Source: Sphingobacteriales bacterium 50-39
GTDB lineage: Bacteria; Bacteroidota; Bacteroidia; Chitinophagales; Chitinophagaceae
DNA length: 64,000 nt
Assembly (NCBI GenBank): GCA_001898505.1
Contig: MKTZ01000009.1
Location: 372,001 to 436,000, forward strand
Direction: 5' to 3'
A program made the translations under genes and the position numbers. Below the pieces are notes generated by a model that saw nothing but the letters and a program-made list of their open reading frames with translations, ran no database searches and had not been told where the DNA came from. How positions within the stretch are numbered: position 1 is the stretch's first letter; every line of letters begins with the position of its first letter. Below, piece by piece: positions 39,265 through 46,837 of this stretch.

Positions 39265-41994
39265 TCATACGTATTTATGGCTTTTCCTGCGCCCAATTTT
39301 AGCTGCATGTAAATGTGCAGTCTTTTTACAATGGTTACGAAAGCCCGTTATTCCGCCAAAAGCACGAATAGCGTTGGCAATCCACCCCATTTCCAAATCT
39401 TTTAGTTCCGAGTTCGAAAGATGGCGCTTTTGTTTGAGGCAAATCTTTTCATAGGCCTTTATTGTCATGCGCTTTTTCTTTTCCCGGCGTTTTTCATAAA
39501 TTAATCTATATTTTGAAATATGAGCAGGAGATCTATAAGGGAGGTCTAAATTTATCATTTTCTTAATCACGGGATATTTGAATTCTTTCAAAATGAACCG
39601 GGCCAGCTTTCCTTCTCCCAATTGAACGAGTCTATTCATCGTAACGTGATATTTTTCACGGATACAAATTTTTCGGTATTTGTCGACGGCCTCTTCTCGT
39701 GAAATCTGGGGCCGGTTCTGTTTGACAACCAATTTCAGACCAGACAATTTACGGATACGCGAAAGCCCGACCACGCCGTCGATATATACTGCCAGCTTGA
39801 TCGGCATACATTGCCGGGCTTCTCTCCCCGTAAGAAAATATCCCTTTTCGTGGCAAATTTTTGTATAAGCCGCCACAGCATAAGCCTCTGTATAATAACC
39901 GACAGGCAGGACCTTTGGCAAATAGTCCAGCCGGGTCATCTTCCGAAGCCGGTGTATACCGATCTTCTTCCTTTTCATAAAATTGAGGAGCTGTCCAAAG
40001 CCCTTTTCCTTAGCCTCCTTCAGAGTAAGAAACTTTTGTTCTTTCTCACATAGATCCTTGTACTCGCATACAGCTCTTCTAATCGTATAAGGGTCCGGGC
40101 GACCTCCAATCCGATCCCCATGTTTACGTTCCAGAAAACTTCGAAGACTTTTTATACATCTTGTTCTGTCTATCGCATTGGCCAGATTTATCTTTCCCAG
40201 TGATCTAAGCTCGCTCACACTCATTGTCCGCCCCTGCTCCAGACAAATTTCAACATATTCCTGTCGGATTCTGGCCGCCGTATAATGCCCTTTACGAACA
40301 CCCTTGGTTTCCAGACCCCATTTTTCAGCCAGATCAAATAAGGAATTATGATACTTTGTGACAGCACTTACAAGAGCTCCCAGACCTTCCCGCTTCAGCT
40401 CGCTTCCCTGGGGCATCCGGCCGTATTTTTCGATATGGGGTTGTAATATAACCTTTATATTTTCAGCATTGGACCAAAATATCCTGGGCATGATTCCATG
40501 CCCGCTTCCTGTATTCTTTATTTTTCGTTTAAGCCCTTTGATTTTTTTCAGAATAGACAACACTTCCATCTCGATCAACTCCGGTCTTTGTTTAAAAACC
40601 CGGGCGGGTATAATAATTACGTCTTTGTTAAGCCTTTTGTATATCCTTTCCTTTTTCTGCATATTTCTTTCATATGTATCATCTCCCTTTCTATAGTAGC
40701 CGGCAATTTCAATATAGGTTTTCTGTATAAGGAAATCGCATTTATATCGGAGATCAGGAGTGATCAACACATGCGTTTGATGAGGAATATGATGTTTATT
40801 GAGAATATTGTCAAAAATGCATTCGTAAGAGCTTTGAAGATAATGCCCATCATCGGCTTTATGCAAAGTACGAATCGGAACATTCATCAATTCGGAAAAT
40901 CGGCGCACACCGCCATGCTTCCTCATAGCGGCTATCAGATCCTGTCTTTTTATCGACCTGAGCACGGTCTGGCTCGGTATACAATCGAATTGTTTGACTA
41001 TGGGCTCTAATCCGACCACGATCGTATCATCATTCCAATGCTTGTACTTCCTGCCCGGAGCGCCTATTTCCTCCCTTATCTTGCTTAGCCAGCCGTATCG
41101 ATGAATATTGCCCGCGAGATCTGCATGTCCGATTTTCCGAAGATTCCTTTTGCTCAGATCATGACCCTCCGAATGCAGTATTTTCAATCTCGAAATCACC
41201 TTTTCCTTATTCCATTTCTTTCCGACAATGTACAGACCTAACTTATATTTTTTATTCAGAAAGGAAAGACCGCCATGAATTCCTATAGCATGAATCAGAC
41301 CAAGTTCCTTTTTATCTGTCAGGACCCGATGCATAGATGTACGATGGATCTCATCGGCATACGTCTTATAGAATAAGCGTAAGCTCTTCAGCGTATTTCT
41401 AAGCGACCAATGATGATTGGGTTTCTTTGCAAGCGGGATCTTTAGTTTTCTTTTGAGGGCAGTGATCGATCCGAAGTGAGTACGTATGCGAGACGGCAAA
41501 GCAGAATAGCCATTTTCTTCGAGATAAACACATGTTGGTGCCACACCAAGCGAAATATACAATTTACGATATGTTTCAAGTACCTCATCGGCGGTAGTAT
41601 CTTGTTTTTCTACCGCCTTGAATCCCATTTCTCTTTTTATAGAGGACAAGGTTCCCAAATGCCTGATCACAGAAAGCAGTTCCGACCGCCCCATATTGAT
41701 CAGGGACAGCTTGGTTATCGGATGCCCTTCGTTATGAATACGCCAGAGCTCATCCATCAGCTGCTCTTTTGTCCATTTCTCGTGGTGACAGGGTAATTCA
41801 AGCCCTAACTCCTTTCTGACCGCCTTAGTGCCGCCTAAAGCCTTTATGGCCTCCCACAATTCCGGCTCATTGTGTACCCTGAAAACGTGGTAGGTAAAAG
41901 TATGTGTCTTAAAATACTCTTTGTGAATTTTTAAAAATTTCTTCAGTCTGGATTGTAGCTTCCTTCTAGTCCATTGATTGTTGAAAGTGTTCAT
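39265..41994 (-). CDS. Giant repeat-array nuclease (homing-endonuclease-associated-type repeats with Vsr-like core)
   Basis: 909 aa, strongly basic. About twelve diverged repeats of ~60 residues, each with a W/Y-(T/N)-x-E-x-x-x opening, a helix ending IHNEGH or ICLEQG, a short N/L-x-x-x-G loop and a closing GG-x-x-x-(I/L)-(R/K) helix. Clear examples are KWTKEQLMDELWRIHNEGH (~74-92), KWNKEKVISRLKILHSEGH (~260-278) and later YTEAYAVAAYTKICHEKGY. These resemble the HNH-associated repeat of homing endonucleases. Between repeats six and seven (~388-470) sits a nuclease core: SSYECIFDN (E391), KCDFLIQKTYIEIAGYYRKG (D420, E429), as in Vsr/EDxHD enzymes. Six repeats on each side suggest extended sequence-specific DNA binding. 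It fills the third island segment. Confidence 0.72.
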   Translation of the reverse strand: MNTFNNQWTRRKLQSRLKKFLKIHKEYFKTHTFTYHVFRVHNEPELWEAIKALGGTKAVRKELGLELPCHHEKWTKEQLMDELWRIHNEGHPITKLSLINMGRSELLSVIRHLGTLSSIKREMGFKAVEKQDTTADEVLETYRKLYISLGVAPTCVYLEENGYSALPSRIRTHFGSITALKRKLKIPLAKKPNHHWSLRNTLKSLRLFYKTYADEIHRTSMHRVLTDKKELGLIHAIGIHGGLSFLNKKYKLGLYIVGKKWNKEKVISRLKILHSEGHDLSKRNLRKIGHADLAGNIHRYGWLSKIREEIGAPGRKYKHWNDDTIVVGLEPIVKQFDCIPSQTVLRSIKRQDLIAAMRKHGGVRRFSELMNVPIRTLHKADDGHYLQSSYECIFDNILNKHHIPHQTHVLITPDLRYKCDFLIQKTYIEIAGYYRKGDDTYERNMQKKERIYKRLNKDVIIIPARVFKQRPELIEMEVLSILKKIKGLKRKIKNTGSGHGIMPRIFWSNAENIKVILQPHIEKYGRMPQGSELKREGLGALVSAVTKYHNSLFDLAEKWGLETKGVRKGHYTAARIRQEYVEICLEQGRTMSVSELRSLGKINLANAIDRTRCIKSLRSFLERKHGDRIGGRPDPYTIRRAVCEYKDLCEKEQKFLTLKEAKEKGFGQLLNFMKRKKIGIHRLRKMTRLDYLPKVLPVGYYTEAYAVAAYTKICHEKGYFLTGREARQCMPIKLAVYIDGVVGLSRIRKLSGLKLVVKQNRPQISREEAVDKYRKICIREKYHVTMNRLVQLGEGKLARFILKEFKYPVIKKMINLDLPYRSPAHISKYRLIYEKRREKKKRMTIKAYEKICLKQKRHLSNSELKDLEMGWIANAIRAFGGITGFRNHCKKTAHLHAAKIGRRKSHKYV

Positions 41995-42203
41995 ATCCTT
42001 ATTACGTCAATGGTACCATTTTCCACTCAATAAGCGCGCAATTTGCCCATAAATTGAGGCGAAAAGAGAATAGAAGAATACCGGGAATGGCTGGGACTGG
42101 ATTTGCTGATCTGAATCAATTGTTTTATTTTCAATATGTTAGTTGTTTTTTGGGTTTTGCAATTGGCTTTCAAAACTGGATATTTATAGGTAATTTTGTT
42201 GGA

Positions 42204-42486
42204 ATGACTTGCAAGGATGTATTATTTAGTGATCATGCTATCACCCAGATGTTTAAAAGAAATATTTCGATAGATCAAGTGAAGCGAGTCATTGAGAGTG
42301 GAGAGAGAATAGCTGAGTATCCAACTGACAAACCTTATCCCAGTTGCCTTATGTTTGCCTATATCGGCAATCGACCAATATGTAGTAGCAGGAAAAGACG
42401 AAGAAGAAAGCCGGTGTATTATTATCACAGCTTATGAGCCAGACTCGACCATTTGGGAACCTGGCTTTAAATCAAAAAGGAGTTAA
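42204..42486 (+). pseudogene. Frameshifted DUF4258 toxin
   Basis: From ATG 42204: MTCKDVLFSDHAITQMFKRN, ISIDQVKRVIESGERIAEYP and LMFAYIGNRP, standard DUF4258 (RelE/MqsR-like). Near 42378 the frame is lost; the expected end (YVVAGKDEEESRCIIITAYE then PDSTIWEPGFKSKRS-stop) is in another frame and stops at 42486, 1 bp before the antitoxin gene. A single indel inactivates the toxin, while the antitoxin remains intact. Confidence 0.82.
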
Positions 42487-42487
42487 T

Positions 42488-42715
42488 ATGGATTGTGTTT
42501 TGTGTAAAGCGGGAACCACTGAAAAAGGAACGATAACAGTAACCTTGGAGCGGGATGGCGCAATTGTTTTAATTAAAAACGTTCCGGCAGAAGTTTGTGC
42601 TAATTGCGGCCACTATTACCTTTCAGAAGAAATTACCCGTATAATCATGCAAACGGGAAATGAGGCTATTGAAAAAGGTGCCGAGCTAGAAGTGGTAAAG
42701 CTGAAAGTGGCTTGA
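42488..42715 (+). CDS. YgiT-type zinc-finger antitoxin
   Basis: 75 aa from ATG 42488 (the open frame extends upstream through the toxin end). CVLCKAGTTEKGTITVTLER and EVCANCGHYYLSEEITRIIM give the two CxxC pairs of the YgiT/MqsA N-terminal zinc domain, here without the C-terminal helix-turn-helix. Cognate of the broken DUF4258 toxin immediately before it. Confidence 0.85.
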   Translation: MDCVLCKAGTTEKGTITVTLERDGAIVLIKNVPAEVCANCGHYYLSEEITRIIMQTGNEAIEKGAELEVVKLKVA

Positions 42716-42721
42716 TATCCT

Positions 42722-42794
42722 GTCACTAATCTGGGACTAAATTTGTTAAAACCCGCGATTATGGCGGGTTTTCATTTTCTGTATTGGGAAGTAG
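42722..42794 (+). other. Right-end copy 4: arm, hairpin and intact core
   Basis: Arm GTCACTAATCTGGGACTAAA at 42722, hairpin AAAACCCGC/GCGGGTTTT around 42749-42772, core TGTATTGGGAAGTAG at 42780-42794. Spacing between arm start and core is 58 bp, as in copy 2; the core is identical to the mnmE end. Confidence 0.82.
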
Positions 42795-42849
42795 GCGGCG
42801 GATCTGATATTCAACAAGAGAACTTATTGGCGAAAATAATTCATCTTTT

Positions 42850-43470
42850 TTATGTTTTGGAACAGAAAGTATTATCAAAGTATTTTAAGAGATTATCCGT
42901 TGGAGTTGTATTAGCATTATGCCGTTGTAGGGGTTCAGTGACTAGGGGGTATTCATCAATGAAATTCAGGTCATCGATTTGATCAAGCGAAAAAGCCTGC
43001 ATTATTTTTTTAAACGATTCTGGGTTGACTCCCCAATATTGTACATATTTGGCAGGCACTACAAAAAACTCTTCAAAGTAGTCATCGGTTTGAAACGCAA
43101 TGCCGAATTTTAGAAGGCCATCCTGTGTCAATTCGATTTCATACGGAAATAAGGTATTGAGAATTTCAAATTTATCTTTATAAGGGCTGCAATTGGGAGT
43201 TTCATCATCTTTATGCCCATAGATGAAATAAACCTCGTCCGGGAATTGAAGCAAGAATACCTGGAACAAATGCCATAGATTTACATTGTCAATATTTATC
43301 TCACAAAAGAATGCAAAAGGTTCTCCGTGTGATGTGTTTGGTTTCAAAGTGTACCCTTGGACAATGTTAGCCGTTTGGCGGCGTTTTATGTTCTCCAGTA
43401 TATCCTTATGCTGAGGTACTTCATCCGGGCGAGGAGTTCTTATCGTTGGGGCCAATTGTAATTCGCGCAT
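42850..43470 (-). CDS. Hypothetical protein
   Basis: 206 aa from ATG 43470 (MRELQLAPTIRTPRPDEVPQ); the frame extends to 43521, but that would overlap the divergent zeta-toxin start. Acidic alpha/beta protein with FAFFCEINIDNVNLWHLFQV, FPDEVYFIYGHKDDETPNC and EEFFVVPAKYVQYWGVNPES. I see no motif that names a function. Divergent from the zeta relic and the only intact gene besides the 44086 ORF in the fourth segment. Confidence 0.6.
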   Translation of the reverse strand: MRELQLAPTIRTPRPDEVPQHKDILENIKRRQTANIVQGYTLKPNTSHGEPFAFFCEINIDNVNLWHLFQVFLLQFPDEVYFIYGHKDDETPNCSPYKDKFEILNTLFPYEIELTQDGLLKFGIAFQTDDYFEEFFVVPAKYVQYWGVNPESFKKIMQAFSLDQIDDLNFIDEYPLVTEPLQRHNANTTPTDNLLKYFDNTFCSKT

Positions 43471-43514
43471 ATTGGCGTAAGATAGGGAAAGCCGATATAT
43501 TTGCAAATCACCCA

Positions 43515-44067
43515 ATGCCAAATTTATATATTATAGCGGGATGCAACGGTGCTGGCAAGACGACTGCCAGTTTTACCATTTTGCCGGAAATACTTGAATG
43601 CAGGGAATTCATCAATGCGGATAGTATAGCGGCTGGACTATCTCCTTTTAATCCTGCGAGAGTTGCAATAGAAGCCGGCCGGCTTATGCTTCAAAGGATT
43701 GGCCAATTAATGAGGGAAGAGGTGGATCTTGCTTTTGAAACTACACTGGCAGCAAGAGGCTATGTATCACTGATCAAGGCTGCCAGAGAAAAGAGCTATG
43801 AGGTTACATTACTATAGTTCTGGCTAAGCTCGCCTGCGGTGGCGAAAGAGAGGGTAGCAAGAAGAGTCAGTATGGGTGGTCATGATATCCCGACAGAGAC
43901 AATAGAGCGCAGATATTTTTGCAGGCATTCGAAACTTGATCGATCTGTACGCTCCCATCTGTGATAATTGGATGGTTATTAATAATTTAGGAAATCGCCC
44001 CGAGTTGATAGCCAACGGCACAATGGGAGGCGAAACTCTGATAAAAAATAACGATATTGGGAGATAA
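43515..44067 (+). pseudogene. Zeta-toxin-like kinase, two frameshifts
   Basis: Starts MPNLYIIAGCNGAGKTTASF (Walker A at residues ~9-17), then ECREFINADSIAAGLSPFNP and VDLAFETTLAARGYVSLIK, the zeta/UDP-GlcNAc-kinase pattern, until a stop at 43817. The continuation lies in a second frame (FWLSSPAVAKERVARRVSMG, GGHDIPTETIERRYF) and after another indel near 43920 in a third (AGIRNLIDLYAPICDNWMVI to 44067). The toxin is inactive as read. Confidence 0.82.
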
Positions 44068-44085
44068 CTTTAATGCAATCCAAGC

Positions 44086-44277
44086 ATGCTTAATAGCAAC
44101 ACAAATATTGCTGATTTATCCGATAAGGTTCTGAGAGGGGTCCAAAAGGCCGTTGACAATCTCACAGAGGCTAACGCCGCAAAGGGTGAAGATATGGTCA
44201 TTGGTGATAAAGATGGAAGTTTTAAGATCGTTCCCGCTAAGGACCTTTTACCTCACCCAATGCCGAAAAAGGATTAA
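44086..44277 (+). CDS. Small partner of the zeta toxin
   Basis: 63 aa: MLNSNTNIADLSDKVLRGVQ, KAVDNLTEANAAKGEDMVIG and a C-terminal KIVPAKDLLPHPMPKKD. Small helical proteins of this type follow zeta-like kinases in Bacteroidota and may act as antitoxins. It is 18 bp after the end of the frameshifted toxin and just before the right end of the island. Confidence 0.6.
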   Translation: MLNSNTNIADLSDKVLRGVQKAVDNLTEANAAKGEDMVIGDKDGSFKIVPAKDLLPHPMPKKD

Positions 44278-44282
44278 TCCCT

Positions 44283-44356
44283 GTTACAAATCTGTTACTA
44301 AATTCGCTGAAACACCCTAAAACCAGGCGTTTTCACCTTTTTGTATTGGGAAGCAG
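44283..44356 (+). other. Right end of the island (attR): arm, imperfect hairpin, core
   Basis: Arm GTTACAAATCTGTTACTAAA at 44283, AACACCCTAAAACCAGGCGTTTT region, then TTTTTGTATTGGGAAGCAG with the core at 44342-44356, 59 bp after the arm start. The core differs from the mnmE end at one base (GCAG for GTAG). Beyond it comes the sequence expected in an empty site: 27 bp to the stop of the convergent glycoside hydrolase. Confidence 0.82.
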
Positions 44357-44383
44357 CCACACCGCCCCGCACGCGACCGTCCC

Positions 44384-46825
44384 TCACCGCTTCTTCTTTA
44401 TCAACCATACCTCCGTCAACCTCGAATGCTGCCGCCAGTTCAGAAAATCTTCATTCAACGGGTCCCAGGTCAATACGAGCCTGCCATGCTCTATGAATGA
44501 AGGCGGGATTGGGAATTCTTTTATCGCACCGATGGTTCTCCCGTAGCGGGACGGCGTCACACGCCGGCCATTGGCCTTTAACAGGGTCTCTCCGTAGCCC
44601 GTAATGCGTACTGTATAATTTGCCGTCGAATCGAGGCCGTTGTATTCCATACCCAGGGGCCAGCCCATATTTGTTATCCAGGACAGTCTCTGCCTGCTGA
44701 AGCCATTATCCCACCAGGAAAAACCAGGGAGATCCTCGCTCTTGCGCGCCAGGGGGTCAGTTACCCACGGCTCGCCCCTATATACGTGAGGCGATTTGGA
44801 AACATTTCCGATATCATCATAAAAACCTCCCGGACCGGGGTTCTCCCAGTTAGCAATCGTATCAAGGGCCTTTACCTGTACATTTTCAGGCAATTTCCCA
44901 ATCCTTTTGAATTCGTCTTCCAGCCACCAGCGGTTGTTCAGCGGTATGTCCAGGAAATCCAACACGGCTCCCCGCTCCTCGCCGGAAGCCTGGTATTTTG
45001 CCACGCTGGTCTGCAGACTCACCGATTTGAACAAGGCATCACAGAGGTCGATGATACGTTGATGCCAGGCGGGCTCGACAGGTTTCGTTTCCGCCCTCGC
45101 CAGGATGCTCAATGCCGTCTCCATCGCCGCCGCAGGCCCTGTTTTACCGGCCTGTAACAATGCATCATTTGCTTCGCGCTCCAGCCTATCTTCGTAAATA
45201 AACCTTTTTCGCGTATAGGCGTCGTAGTAAGCACGCAGCAGACACATCTGCCAGCGCCAGTTGCCCGCCAGATCCGGGTTTGCAGTTTCCAGCCCCTTCC
45301 ATGTCTCCAGACAGGATTGGATATTGCCATTCTCCACAATCGGCCCTTCCCAATTCTTTTCCAGGCCCAATATGGCATCGGCCCCATCTTCCGCTAACGC
45401 ACTGCCGAAGAAGAAATTTGAATATTCAGTAAGGATCTCCCGCTGGTTGGCATGAAGGTCCCAGGACAGCCGGGTCCAGACTATCTTGTTGACATCATCA
45501 TGGCAGCCATCTGAGTACGAGATAAACCCGTCCGTATATTGTTCAAGGGCCTTGTAGACGGCGGCGAAAAAATAAGGACGGGGATTGACGGCTTCTCGTC
45601 CCAGCGTCAGATTAAATGCGGGATCCCACCAGGGAATAGGGGAGTCGCAGCGGACGTTGTGGGTGAGGTCGGGGTAATAACGCAATTTGTATCGGGACGG
45701 CAGAGCAGCCCTTGTCTCTTCCACCGGCGGACTACTGGGGCCCGTCACTAACCCACCCAGCCACACCGGTAGTTTCTCCTGTACATATTTATAAACGTAT
45801 TGGCTTTGTTCAGCCGTGAAGTTTTGCAGGGAAAGCCATATGCCTGCTTTGGGGTGGCGCTTTTTTAAAATAACGGCCATATCCTCCAGCAAGGGCATTA
45901 CCAATTCCGGGGGATTATCCCCGGGGTCGCCGCCGGGAAAGAACACCCCATTTATCCGGACTGAATAATTGCAGATCTTCTCGAAAGTTTCCAGGTATTT
46001 TCTTCGCTTATCTTTATCGTTGAGGTCTATCTGAGCGGGGACCCACATCCAATAATCAAGATCGTAGGTTTCACAGATGGCACTGATCCGGGCATTCATT
46101 TCATCCGGCGGGGTCTTGAAATGCGGACTTTTTTCTTCCTCGAATATAGGGATGGATTCGATGCTGTTGGCTCCAAAGATCACCAGTTCACGAATGTACT
46201 GCTCAAATTGCTCCGGCGACCATCCATCATAGGAGTTTGCCGTATTCCGGAAGCCCAGCTGGTGTCCGCGGATCTCCTTAGCAGGGCTCTCCGCCAGGGC
46301 GAGCCCGCTTTTCAGGAATACGCTGCCCTTATTGTATTGCAGCATCCGCAACATTTTTCCTGCCCCGAACAAAACGCCACGGCTATCCGAACCTTCGATC
46401 AGGATGACTGTCCTGCCCGGCTGCCCGGACGAGACTATCCTGAAAGATTCCGGCGCCCGCGATAATTCAGGCGCCCCGGGAAAGGCTGGCGCTCCTTTAA
46501 TATTCATCCCTTCGCGTTTCAGGATGATTACATCTCCTGTCGCGGGGCATGTGGAAGATACCTGCCAGTTCAGTCCCGTCCTTTTCCGAACCTCTTCCGT
46601 CAAGATCTTTACCGCAGATTTTTCTCCGTTTGTCAACGCTGTGCTTCCTGTAACGATGGTCACACCGGAGAAAAATGTCTGTAGGCCTTCGGACGAGCCG
46701 CCGACAGCGGCTCCTATGGTGGTCTGCTGCCTGGGCGATAAGGGCTGCGATATCGCCGTCGTCTGGAACAGTATTCCGGCTAAACAGGAGATCATCCAGG
46801 ATCCTGGCAATCGAAAATTCATCAT
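44384..46825 (-). CDS. Secreted glycoside hydrolase, alpha-glucuronidase (GH67/GH115)-like fold
   Basis: 813 aa with a signal peptide (SWMISCLAGILFQTTAISQP). Residues ~60-180 form a GH20b/GH67N-like domain (SAVKILTEEVRKRTGLNWQV; SFRIVSSGQPGRTVILIEGS; GVLFGAGKMLRML), followed by a TIM-barrel-like part (EQFEQYIRELVIFGANSIES; YDLDYWMWVPAQI; GVFFPGGDPGDNPPE; WDLHANQREIL) and a C-terminal beta domain. This order is typical of GH67 and GH115 glucuronidases and GH84-like enzymes; catalytic residues cannot be assigned by eye. It is the second gene of an operon with the lipoprotein at 46838 (12 bp apart). Core gene immediately right of the island. Confidence 0.72.
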   Translation of the reverse strand: MMNFRLPGSWMISCLAGILFQTTAISQPLSPRQQTTIGAAVGGSSEGLQTFFSGVTIVTGSTALTNGEKSAVKILTEEVRKRTGLNWQVSSTCPATGDVIILKREGMNIKGAPAFPGAPELSRAPESFRIVSSGQPGRTVILIEGSDSRGVLFGAGKMLRMLQYNKGSVFLKSGLALAESPAKEIRGHQLGFRNTANSYDGWSPEQFEQYIRELVIFGANSIESIPIFEEEKSPHFKTPPDEMNARISAICETYDLDYWMWVPAQIDLNDKDKRRKYLETFEKICNYSVRINGVFFPGGDPGDNPPELVMPLLEDMAVILKKRHPKAGIWLSLQNFTAEQSQYVYKYVQEKLPVWLGGLVTGPSSPPVEETRAALPSRYKLRYYPDLTHNVRCDSPIPWWDPAFNLTLGREAVNPRPYFFAAVYKALEQYTDGFISYSDGCHDDVNKIVWTRLSWDLHANQREILTEYSNFFFGSALAEDGADAILGLEKNWEGPIVENGNIQSCLETWKGLETANPDLAGNWRWQMCLLRAYYDAYTRKRFIYEDRLEREANDALLQAGKTGPAAAMETALSILARAETKPVEPAWHQRIIDLCDALFKSVSLQTSVAKYQASGEERGAVLDFLDIPLNNRWWLEDEFKRIGKLPENVQVKALDTIANWENPGPGGFYDDIGNVSKSPHVYRGEPWVTDPLARKSEDLPGFSWWDNGFSRQRLSWITNMGWPLGMEYNGLDSTANYTVRITGYGETLLKANGRRVTPSRYGRTIGAIKEFPIPPSFIEHGRLVLTWDPLNEDFLNWRQHSRLTEVWLIKKKR

Positions 46826-46837
46826 ATAAAATATTTT

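Larger units (their letters stand above)
13405..44356. mobile_element. Integrative genomic island in the 3' end of mnmE
   Basis: Bounded on the left by the core in the last mnmE codons (13405-13422) and on the right by the same core with one substitution (44342-44356), 28 bp before the 3' end of a convergent glycoside hydrolase gene. Internal core copies at 34235, 39211 and 42780, plus a broken one at 32480, cut it into segments. It is visibly more AT-rich than the flanks and contains a tyrosine integrase, two excisionase-like genes, radC, nucleases and toxin-antitoxin pairs. I see no relaxase or conjugation genes, so it looks mobilisable or decayed rather than self-transmissible. Integration at the 3' end of the same gene (trmE/thdF) is well known for SGI1-type islands of Gammaproteobacteria. 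Confidence 0.85.

Noticed and set aside
40358-41010. Plus-strand ORFs inside the 909-residue repeat protein
   Set aside because: Antisense shadows of a long, periodic, clearly coding frame.
42743-42982. 79-aa plus-strand ORF
   Set aside because: Runs through the right-end hairpin and core and lies antisense to the gene at 42850; no protein features.
13423-44341. Conjugation (tra/relaxase) genes that would make the island an ICE
   Set aside because: None recognised in any segment; the integrase, excisionases, radC and Crp-like genes alone do not amount to a conjugative system.
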